DNA of 28,455 bases, from positions 1 to 28,455 of IMG/VR virus record IMGVR_UViG_3300009428_000050; one strand, given 5' to 3'. This DNA comes from a virus. Both the position numbers and the translations under genes were made by a program. Below are positions 21,793 to 28,455 of the stretch, one piece after another (position 1 is the stretch's first letter; each line of letters opens with the position of its first letter). The notes below the pieces were generated by a model. That model was not told the DNA's origin. It saw only the letters and a list, made by a program, of their open reading frames with translations, and did not search any database.

Positions 21793-23937
21793 ATGGTTGT
21801 TCGGCGGTTAGAATTTGTACCCGGAATTAATACGAGCAAAACAAATTATTCGCGGCCCGGCGGTTGGTTTTACTCTAATTCAGTGCGTTTTGTGCAGGGG
21901 CAACCAGAAAAAATTGGTGGTTTTAGCGCGCTAATAACGGGCACAGGTAGTACTGCTTTTTTAGGTATAGCTCGCGCTATATGGGATTGGACTAACTTAG
22001 CGGGAATACAATATATTGGAGTCGGCACTAATCTTAAATATTATATTGCAAGAAACAACAGATACTATGATGTAACTCCTATTGACTCTACAGAAACATT
22101 AGCGGCTAACCCGTTTACTACTACTACCGGTTCAACACTCGTACAGGTCACTGTGGCGAATAATTCGTCTCTCAGGGTTGGTGACTATATAGGATTTAGT
22201 CCCGCGTCTATAACAGGTAATGGTGTTACGATAACCGAATTTGCTGTTTCTCCTGCGTCAAATGACTACGATTTTTTGTATAAAATTACCGAAATTCCCA
22301 CAGGGTCTACAACTACTTTTGTTTTTGACAGTTTTGACGCGGCAAGTTCTACTGGAACTTTTGGGGGTTCTGGAGTTGTAGTATCGTATTTATTACCTTC
22401 AGCATCAGCAACAGATACGGTTATATCTGGGTGGGGAACTGGTAGTTGGGGACTTGGTAATTGGGGCCATACTCCTGCGGGATCAGTTGAAAATCCTCAA
22501 CTTATGCGTTTATGGAGTCAAGATAATTTTGGAGAAGATTTAGTATTTGGTCCTCGTGGAGGAGAATTGTATTATTGGGATACTTCTTCTGGAGTAGCTA
22601 CTCGGGCAGTTAAATTAAATACTAGGCCCGGAGCGTCAGATGTTCCAGTAGTACAAAACCTTATGCTTGTATCAGACTCGCAACGGTTTACTTTTTGTTT
22701 TGGAACTAATCCTGTGGGGTCAACGGATCAAGACCCTTTGTTAGTGCGGTGGTCTGACCAAGATAGTGCTACAAATTGGACCCCTAGTGCTATTTCTCAA
22801 GCAGGAGGAATAGCGTTATCTAACGGAAATAAAATTGTAGCCGCGCAACAAGCTAGACAAGAAATACTTGTTTGGACCGATACCGCGCTATTTTCATTGC
22901 AATATGTTGGTGTTGACAGTGGCGTATGGGGATTAAATATTGTAGGAGAAAACATCTCCATAATGTCTCAAAACTCAATTGCGTATTCTAATGGTGTTGC
23001 GTATTGGATGGGTAATGGGGAGTTTTTTAAGTACGACGGCAGAACACAGGTCTTGCGGTGCGATGTAAAAAATTGGGTGTTTGACACCCTTAACTCTATT
23101 AATATTGGTAATGGACTTGATCGTACTCAAAAAGATCAAGTATGTTGTGGCACTAACGAAAACTTTGGTGAAGTTTGGTGGTTTTTTAAAGGCGAAGGCG
23201 GCGCAAACAATTACACCCGCTACAATGATCGGTATGTGGTATATAATTACGAACAAGATATTTGGTATTTTGGTACTTTTACCACACCCGGGTCGCTTAT
23301 AACTGGGACTAGAACTGCGTGGATAGATTCTAGAACGTCAAATAGCCCAATTGCCGCCACTGCACCAAATGAAGTATCAATAAGCTTGCGTAATGCCGCT
23401 GGACTGTCGCAAATCGGGCGTCTAGTACAACAGGAAATAGGGAATGACGTTACACAAACTATAGATGATAACGGAGTTTCTCTTTTTTCGTCGCCAGTTA
23501 CAGCTACTCAGGTTTTACCTGCAACTATAGAATCTACTATGTTTGATTTAGACGGAGGGGACCGGTTTATGTTTGTAGATCGTATTTTGCCCGACATATC
23601 TTTTGACGAAAGTAGTCAGAATACTGCCTCCGTTACTATAATTGTATCTGCGCATGACACTGCTGGAACAGGAACGCACCCCCCAGTAGGCGGCACGAAC
23701 GGCGGTATTAGTACGGTGGTGCAAGTAAATAATCAGGGGTGGGAGTTTGGCGGTCAAGAAACTTCAGACGGTAGGATACGCGGCGGCAGTGAATACTCAA
23801 TTCGTATGCGGGGGCGTGCTGTGACTTTCAGAATATATTCTGATTCTAATAATTCGTTTGGTGTAAAATGGCATTTAGGAGTTCCTAGAATTAACATACG
23901 TGCTGATGGACGAAGGGGAGGCAACATTGTCGGGTAA
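21793..23937 (+). CDS. Tail nozzle / packaged-DNA stabilisation protein (P22 gp10-like)
   Basis: This is likely the short-tail nozzle ring below the adaptors, in which the DNA ends. It is 714 aa, starting MVVRRLEFVPGINTSKTNYS and GGWFYSNSVRFVQGQPEKIG, a well-known opening of P22 gp10-like proteins. Then come a β-propeller-like body (WGTGSWGLGNWGH; WSDQDSATNWTPSAISQAGG; IAYSNGVAYWMGNGEFFKYD) and a C-terminal region ending GVKWHLGVPRINIRADGRRG. Size and order are normal. It overlaps the next small gene by 11 bases. Confidence 0.85.
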   Translation: MVVRRLEFVPGINTSKTNYSRPGGWFYSNSVRFVQGQPEKIGGFSALITGTGSTAFLGIARAIWDWTNLAGIQYIGVGTNLKYYIARNNRYYDVTPIDSTETLAANPFTTTTGSTLVQVTVANNSSLRVGDYIGFSPASITGNGVTITEFAVSPASNDYDFLYKITEIPTGSTTTFVFDSFDAASSTGTFGGSGVVVSYLLPSASATDTVISGWGTGSWGLGNWGHTPAGSVENPQLMRLWSQDNFGEDLVFGPRGGELYYWDTSSGVATRAVKLNTRPGASDVPVVQNLMLVSDSQRFTFCFGTNPVGSTDQDPLLVRWSDQDSATNWTPSAISQAGGIALSNGNKIVAAQQARQEILVWTDTALFSLQYVGVDSGVWGLNIVGENISIMSQNSIAYSNGVAYWMGNGEFFKYDGRTQVLRCDVKNWVFDTLNSINIGNGLDRTQKDQVCCGTNENFGEVWWFFKGEGGANNYTRYNDRYVVYNYEQDIWYFGTFTTPGSLITGTRTAWIDSRTSNSPIAATAPNEVSISLRNAAGLSQIGRLVQQEIGNDVTQTIDDNGVSLFSSPVTATQVLPATIESTMFDLDGGDRFMFVDRILPDISFDESSQNTASVTIIVSAHDTAGTGTHPPVGGTNGGISTVVQVNNQGWEFGGQETSDGRIRGGSEYSIRMRGRAVTFRIYSDSNNSFGVKWHLGVPRINIRADGRRGGNIVG

Positions 23938-24115
23938 TGATTTAATAGTATCGTTTCGCGCCCCTGCGTTGGGGATAGCCGCTAAAGAGTATAATCAACA
24001 GTTGGAAGAACAACAGCTAAACATTTTGCGTCTCTACTACACTAGGATAGATAATGCGCTGCGAAATAACAGTCAGGCGTTACAATCGCAAGCTATGGGA
24101 TGGTATATGAGCTAA
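23927..24115 (+). CDS. Small helical tail-tip region protein
   Basis: The 62-aa product starts at TTG 23927 (MSGNDLIVSFRAPALGIAAK...). I chose this start because AGGGGAGG (23913-23920) lies 6 bases upstream; an in-frame ATG at 23906 lacks such a site. The rest is a Gln/Leu-rich helix (EYNQQLEEQQLNILRLYYTR). It overlaps the nozzle gene and ends in TAATG. Function unknown. Confidence 0.6.
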   Translation: MSGNDLIVSFRAPALGIAAKEYNQQLEEQQLNILRLYYTRIDNALRNNSQALQSQAMGWYMS

Positions 24116-24435
24116 TGTCTAATAGATACGTAAATGCAAAATTAAAACTAGACACAACAGGTACTAGAGATTTGTATACGTGCGCAGAACAAACCACCGC
24201 GATAATAAAATCTATTAGTGTGTGTGATTTTTCTGGCAGCGGAGATACTATTTCAACAGCTATAAAAAATGGAACGCCTGTCTACAATATGTTTAAAGAT
24301 AAGCCTGTTGCAGCTAACGGTACACTAGAGTTGTTAACAGCTCCGCTAGTGCTAAACACCGGAGATATACTACAAGTTACCGCTGCAAATGCGAATAGAT
24401 TAGATATAGTCGCTAGCGTTCTAGAAATTACTTAG
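24115..24435 (+). CDS. Small β-rich virion protein
   Basis: This 106-aa protein (ATG 24115, overlapping the previous stop as TAATG; the frame is open further upstream) starts MSNRYVNAKLKLDTTGTRDL. It shows AIIKSISVCDFSGSGDTIST, VAANGTLELLTAPLVLNTGD and a terminal NRLDIVASVLEIT. This pattern is a recurrent small phage β-sandwich family of probable virion function. It marks the end of the structural block before the acyl-chain genes. Confidence 0.68.
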   Translation: MSNRYVNAKLKLDTTGTRDLYTCAEQTTAIIKSISVCDFSGSGDTISTAIKNGTPVYNMFKDKPVAANGTLELLTAPLVLNTGDILQVTAANANRLDIVASVLEIT

Positions 24436-24470
24436 TATACTATACGTACCCTTAACAAATAGGTGCGTAA

Positions 24471-24758
24471 ATGAACTTTTTAGACCTCTTCGATGCTTGT
24501 GTAATCGAAACCAACCCACGTCCAGACAAATATACAAAACCAATATCTTTAAATATAGGCCTTAGTGAAGAAGACATTGGGCTAGACAGTCTAGACGTTA
24601 CACTTGTCCTTGTACTTTTGTTTGAAATCTATGGGATACCAGAGACAGAAGATTTTGCTGTACCTACTACAAGCTTAGGCGCGGTTTGCGATTTTATGCA
24701 CGACAACAAAACTAAAGATTTTGACACAGTATCCGCGGCTATGGAGACTGTAACATGA
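24471..24758 (+). CDS. Phage-encoded acyl carrier protein
   Basis: This carries acyl chains on a 4'-phosphopantetheine arm. The 95-aa acidic protein contains the canonical attachment motif GLDSLD with Ser40 as the modified residue, followed by helix II (VTLVLVLLFEIYGI) and a C-terminal helix (TTSLGAVCDFMHDN). The N-terminal helix MNFLDLFDACVIETN is also present. Its stop overlaps the KS gene ATG (ATGA), so the two are translationally coupled. No phosphopantetheinyl transferase is in the window; a host enzyme would be needed. ATG 24471 follows a weak AGGTG. Confidence 0.88.
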   Translation: MNFLDLFDACVIETNPRPDKYTKPISLNIGLSEEDIGLDSLDVTLVLVLLFEIYGIPETEDFAVPTTSLGAVCDFMHDNKTKDFDTVSAAMETVT

Positions 24759-25870
24759 TATATCTATCTAAACTTTTTAGTACCTCAACAACCGCAACCA
24801 CACTTGTAAATGATGTACCGTTTCCGCAACATGCGCATATCATACCTAGTACTTTTAGGCGCGCCAAATCGGGATTAAAATATCCCCCGCATACATTATT
24901 AGAAACTGTAGTTACAAACGAAGCAGTAGAGTATGTGTTAAATAATCCAGTAAAAGGCAAAACAGGATTTATATTTGCCGCAGGTAATCAAGGCTGGATG
25001 GGTAATAATGGTCGGTATGATAAAGATGATACTGCTGAACTGCACTACAAAGTAAAACTGCCCTTTATTGTGCTTACCAATATATACGCAGGCCGTATTG
25101 CAAGTATATTTCATGTCCACGACCATGTATCTACAGACGCTAGCGCCTGCGCTTCAAGTTTAAAAGTTATGATGGACGTGCAAAATCTAATGAATAATTT
25201 TGATTTTGACCGCGTTATTGTGCTTACTGGAGAAGACTCGGTTAACAACCTTACACTAGAATTTTTTGGCGAAGCTGGGGCTAGTTTACAATACAAAGAC
25301 GAAGAACACACACGCCCGTCTGCTTTCGATAGTAGCAATCAAGGATTTTTTCTAGGGCAAGGTGCAGCTTTGTGTATATTTGAAAAGGACCACAGGGGAC
25401 TAGACAATCCCGAGGCCGCGTTTCTTGGGGCGTACACGTCTGCAGAAAACAATACAAATCCCCTTGGACAACGACCTGATGGCGAAGGTTATTCTAAAGC
25501 TATTGAAGGCTCCTTACATGTGGCAGAGGTACGTAAGGAAGATATACAGGTGGTAAAAAGTCATGGGACAGGTACAGAGGTAAACAACAGGGCAGAAAAA
25601 ACGGCGCTACAACGTAGTTTAGGAGAGTTTATGGCTACATCTTACAAACAACGTATAGGTCATACTATGGGGGCTAGCGGGTTATTAGAAACGGGGCTGT
25701 TGCTTAATGATTTAAAACGAGGTATTGTTCCAAAAATCCTCAATAGAACTGAACACGATGATGTGTTTTTGTCCTATGATGCGTCTGCTCCAAATAAAGG
25801 AGCGTTTATAAGTTTAGCTGCAGGTATGGGTAACGTCTATTCAGCAGCTATATTTTCGACAGGGGTGTAG
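24755..25870 (+). CDS. Phage β-ketoacyl-ACP synthase (KS), FabB/FabF-like
   Basis: This is predicted to condense malonyl-ACP with acyl chains. The 371-aa protein keeps the full catalytic set: Cys132 in STDASACASSL, His270 in KSHGTGTE, and Lys298...His303 in YKQRIGHTMGASG (the five-residue K-to-H spacing of FabF). The C-to-H-to-H distances (138, 33) match FabF. SSNQGFFLGQGAALCIFE matches the FVxGEGA region. It lacks the usual N-terminal VVxTGxG strand and is shorter than about 410 aa. The FabF GFGG gatekeeper loop appears to be GMGNVY here (about 357-362). It lies immediately after its likely ACP. Confidence 0.87.
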   Translation: MIYLSKLFSTSTTATTLVNDVPFPQHAHIIPSTFRRAKSGLKYPPHTLLETVVTNEAVEYVLNNPVKGKTGFIFAAGNQGWMGNNGRYDKDDTAELHYKVKLPFIVLTNIYAGRIASIFHVHDHVSTDASACASSLKVMMDVQNLMNNFDFDRVIVLTGEDSVNNLTLEFFGEAGASLQYKDEEHTRPSAFDSSNQGFFLGQGAALCIFEKDHRGLDNPEAAFLGAYTSAENNTNPLGQRPDGEGYSKAIEGSLHVAEVRKEDIQVVKSHGTGTEVNNRAEKTALQRSLGEFMATSYKQRIGHTMGASGLLETGLLLNDLKRGIVPKILNRTEHDDVFLSYDASAPNKGAFISLAAGMGNVYSAAIFSTGV

Positions 25871-25873
25871 ATT

Positions 25874-26338
25874 TTGGAAGTAATTGATAGTAACGAAAGA
25901 AAATTATCTCCTCCGGAAATAATTATAGCTGCGTTAATTAATCTTGGGTCGGGAGACTACACTCCGCAAGAAGGATTAGCCGCCGTGGCGGTAGAAATAG
26001 ATCAACCAAACACAGATTTATTAGAGTTAGGTAATACTGTTTTTATTGGTCACAGAGGTACGGGTAAAAGCAAACATAAAATGTGGGGTAGAGGACTTAC
26101 CGTAGATACAGCTCAAAATTTTATATCTGCGGGGTTGAAATATTTTACTCATCTGCAAGAGTTGGGTATTACCCAATACATTACTGAATACGACGGCGCG
26201 GTGTATGATAGCGCGTTTAAAACGTGGAAACGTTACGGAGATCGTGCAGATACTAAGATAGCCGTAGGTAGATTATCTGACGGAAATTCAAAAGCTTTTG
26301 TTGAATTAGGTGTAATTCCTTTATCTAAGGTAATGTAA
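25874..26338 (+). CDS. Small protein with GNAT-like order, upstream of internal virion gene
   Basis: This 154-aa protein starts at TTG 25874 (AGGGG about 9 bases upstream; no ATG nearby). It has an α start (LSPPEIIIAALINLG), strands LAAVAVEI and LELGNTVFIGHR, helix DTAQNFISAGLKYFTHLQEL, strand ITQYITEYDG, helix and a final strand AFVELGVIPL. This order resembles GNAT acyltransferases and, from memory, a podoviral family that precedes internal virion genes (T7 gp13-like). GHRGTGKS also fits the P-loop pattern GxxxxGKS, but no Walker B is evident. It overlaps the next gene (TAATG). Confidence 0.5.
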   Translation: MEVIDSNERKLSPPEIIIAALINLGSGDYTPQEGLAAVAVEIDQPNTDLLELGNTVFIGHRGTGKSKHKMWGRGLTVDTAQNFISAGLKYFTHLQELGITQYITEYDGAVYDSAFKTWKRYGDRADTKIAVGRLSDGNSKAFVELGVIPLSKVM

Positions 26339-28455
26339 TGAGCTTCGCAGTAAAAATAATTAAAAAAGTAGTTAACAAAGCTGTTGATCTTGTTGGAGAT
26401 GTAGTGGGCGCTGTTGGAGACATGGCTGATTGGGTCATGGATGAAATAGTCGATCCGGTTTTTGACGCGATACAAGACGTTGATTTGTGGGACGTAGCTA
26501 AAATTGCCGCCGCTGTATACGCACCGTGGGCTCTACCCCTTATTTCAGGGGCAGAAGCAATAGATCAAGGTGGTGATCTTGGAGACGCTTTTAAAGCCGC
26601 TGCAGTTTCTTACGTAGCGGCTGAAGCTGGCGCTATGGCTGGGGATTATGTTGGGACTGCTGTAGGGGAGGCTACGGGCAGTCAAATAGCTGAAACAATA
26701 ACAACCGCGGCAATTTCAGGGGGTACTAGAGAATCTGTAGGCGCAATAGCTTACGGAGAAGACCCCTTTAAAGCCTTTATTGCAGGAGGTGTAAGTGCGG
26801 GATTGTCCGCGGCAATGGGTGAGGTTGATACACTTACTGGAGCCAAACTTGAAGGAGTAGTAGACGAAGTTACTGGGGAGACTATTGTTCAACAAGTAGG
26901 CGGCGCTTTCTCTAAGCTTCCTCCTACAGCGCAAAATATTATAAAAGATTCTCTTGCGGCAGTTGCTACAGGACAAGATGTTGATGCAGGAGTTCTCGCT
27001 GGGGCTATAGCAAGAGCACATGTAACCACAGACTTAGTGAGCGCCTTTATTGGAGATAACGTAGACTTAGAAGCCGCTGAAATTGCGGCAATTACTTTAG
27101 CCGTTCAACGTTCCGCCGCCGCCGCTGCATCCGGCGGTTCTATATCTGACGCAGTAATGCAAACAGTAACTCAATATGGGCAAACTGAGTTTAATAAAGT
27201 TGCAGGAGAAACGGTTAGAACTGGAATTAATAAGGTATCAGGGGCGTATCAAAATTTAACGGAAGCAGTTGATAAGATAGACGCCACGGGCGCAGAACGT
27301 ATGGCCGTTGCGGAAGAATACAACACGTTAAAATTTGAATATGATGCTGCTTACGAAGTAAGAAGGGCAGCTAAAGAAGATTTTGATGATGCCAAAGCTA
27401 ACTTTGAAGCAAACCCCACAATTTTAAATCAAGAAATTGCAATAGACGCTAATGCGGTTCAAAAAGAAGCGGACAACGCTTTTTCTAAAGTATATGACGA
27501 GATACTGCCACAACTTGAACCGCTTGAACTTGAATATGATCGCCTAAATGATTTAATTCAGACGTATGAAGTAGACCTTTCCGCTGCACAAGACGAGCTA
27601 GTATCAGGCACTTCGTTAATGAGCGAAGAGTTTGTTCCCCTGTTTGGCGCTATAGACAAGGCTTTTGTCTTAGGTATGGTTCCTGATTTTGATGAGGAAA
27701 GTTATAGAAAATTTAACAGTATTCCTGAAGGTGAAGACGCTTATTTTCATTGGTTAACTATTGGTAAAGATGAAAATTTACCTACAAACGAAACTGAATA
27801 CGAAAACGCATTTAATCGTAGACGCACACAGTTAATAAACCAAACATTAGGTAGTCAGTTTCCGGGTTTAACCATTGCTAATATTTCAGAAAATGAAGTT
27901 AAGCGTGTTATTAGTAATATAGATGAAAAGTACTCAACTTTAGCCGAACTTAATGATGCTTCATATGTAGATGTTGCTCAGTTAATGTTGCAAGACGCTG
28001 GAGAAGCGTTTGTACAAAAATGGAACCACACAGCATATAATACTTGGGCTGAAAACAACCCTGAGCTTGTTCCAACTGGCGGGGGTGTAGATAAAAGATT
28101 AGACGAAGATGGTAAAGTAATAGTAGAGTTTGCTGCTAACACCACTCTTACCCCAGAAATAATAGACCTTTTGGGGCGTTTAGACCCTACTTATATACCT
28201 GACGGTATAGAAGGCGAACAATTAACTGACGCCGAATTATCAATTTTAAACTCCGCTATGGAACCGCCGACTGCAGCACAAGAGTTTGTGATAGATAGTT
28301 TGTCTCTTGATCAAGAGACAGCGGCAATGGCGATAGCAAGTAATCAAGCAAGTGTTCAATTAAGCCCTAACGGACTCAAAAAATGGGGCGAAACAGTATA
28401 TAAATCTCCTGAGTGGAGCGAAAAATACGGGCAAATGGTGTACCGTTACGAATAC
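26338..28455 (+). CDS. Large internal virion/ejection-type protein, 3' end beyond the window
   Basis: An uninterrupted frame of 706 codons starts at ATG 26338 and runs off the right edge. The N-terminus is amphipathic and Val/Asp-rich (MSFAVKIIKKVVNKAVDLVG, DVVGAVGDMADWVMDEI). Next is a Gly/Ala-rich, membrane-interacting-looking region (about 60-165), then charged helices and coiled coil (about 310-400). WSEKYGQM lies near the edge. Such giant proteins after the GNAT-like gene usually are ejected internal virion proteins of podoviruses (T7 gp15/16-like role). No lytic transglycosylase motif is seen in the visible part. Confidence 0.7.
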   Translation, partial: MSFAVKIIKKVVNKAVDLVGDVVGAVGDMADWVMDEIVDPVFDAIQDVDLWDVAKIAAAVYAPWALPLISGAEAIDQGGDLGDAFKAAAVSYVAAEAGAMAGDYVGTAVGEATGSQIAETITTAAISGGTRESVGAIAYGEDPFKAFIAGGVSAGLSAAMGEVDTLTGAKLEGVVDEVTGETIVQQVGGAFSKLPPTAQNIIKDSLAAVATGQDVDAGVLAGAIARAHVTTDLVSAFIGDNVDLEAAEIAAITLAVQRSAAAAASGGSISDAVMQTVTQYGQTEFNKVAGETVRTGINKVSGAYQNLTEAVDKIDATGAERMAVAEEYNTLKFEYDAAYEVRRAAKEDFDDAKANFEANPTILNQEIAIDANAVQKEADNAFSKVYDEILPQLEPLELEYDRLNDLIQTYEVDLSAAQDELVSGTSLMSEEFVPLFGAIDKAFVLGMVPDFDEESYRKFNSIPEGEDAYFHWLTIGKDENLPTNETEYENAFNRRRTQLINQTLGSQFPGLTIANISENEVKRVISNIDEKYSTLAELNDASYVDVAQLMLQDAGEAFVQKWNHTAYNTWAENNPELVPTGGGVDKRLDEDGKVIVEFAANTTLTPEIIDLLGRLDPTYIPDGIEGEQLTDAELSILNSAMEPPTAAQEFVIDSLSLDQETAAMAIASNQASVQLSPNGLKKWGETVYKSPEWSEKYGQMVYRYEY

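Noticed and set aside
24434-24446. AGTATACT/TATACT as a promoter for the ACP gene
   Set aside because: No -35-like hexamer at 16-18 bp; a separate promoter for the acyl genes is not supported.
25874-26338. P-loop NTPase assignment from GHRGTGKS
   Set aside because: No Walker B, a short protein, and a strand-helix order nearer to GNAT; kept only as an open question.
1-28455. tRNA genes, CRISPR arrays, insertion sequences, integrase or att sites
   Set aside because: Nothing resembling these was found by eye on either strand.

Overview
The window is a dense stretch of a tailed double-stranded DNA phage with podovirus-type architecture. The evidence is one long rightward late operon holding terminase, a large portal with a coiled-coil tail, scaffold, HK97-type capsid, head-tail adaptors, a P22-gp10-like nozzle, fibres, a lysis cassette and internal-virion-type proteins, with no tail sheath and no recognised tape-measure/tail-tube set. 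Several small proteins (9957-11086, 12150-12491) and β-rich virion proteins resemble families I know from marine phages. A holin and a GH19 endolysin fit a Gram-negative, probably aquatic host. The host cannot be named from the sequence. No integrase, tRNA, CRISPR array or insertion sequence was seen.

Layout. 1-407 is the start of a leftward gene that runs off the left edge. 408-810 is a non-coding divergent control region with an 8 bp direct repeat, eight tandem pentamers, a perfect 20 bp palindrome, a C-rich tract and a sigma70-like promoter at 752-780. 811-9035 is the packaging and head module: small and large terminase, portal, a small acidic protein, a GroES-like co-chaperonin, scaffold, an unknown head-region protein, a decoration-like protein and the major capsid protein, closed by an intrinsic terminator at 9058-9093. 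9165-13122 holds two β-rich virion proteins, a run of tiny Lys/Arg-rich proteins and two head-tail adaptor-like proteins. 13132-19737 is the fibre/appendage region, with two paralogous glycine-rich adhesin-like proteins and one protein carrying a dockerin-like calcium loop. 19740-21771 is a lysis cassette with its own good promoter (19951-19979). 21793-24435 is the nozzle plus two small proteins.

The most unusual part is 24471-26338: an acyl carrier protein, then a β-ketoacyl-ACP synthase with an apparently intact Cys-His-His/Lys active site and translationally coupled to it, then a small protein with a GNAT-like secondary-structure order. They lie directly upstream of a very large internal-virion-type protein (26338 to beyond the window). 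Enzymes of acyl-chain synthesis inside a virion module suggest either diversion of host fatty-acid synthesis or acyl-ACP-dependent modification of a virion protein. The second idea is speculation, by analogy to HlyC/HlyA.

The genes appear translationally coupled throughout: ATGA or TAATG overlaps, or TAG stops that run straight into the Shine-Dalgarno (TAGGAG). Function calls rest on motifs read by eye and remembered family resemblance, without database searches.
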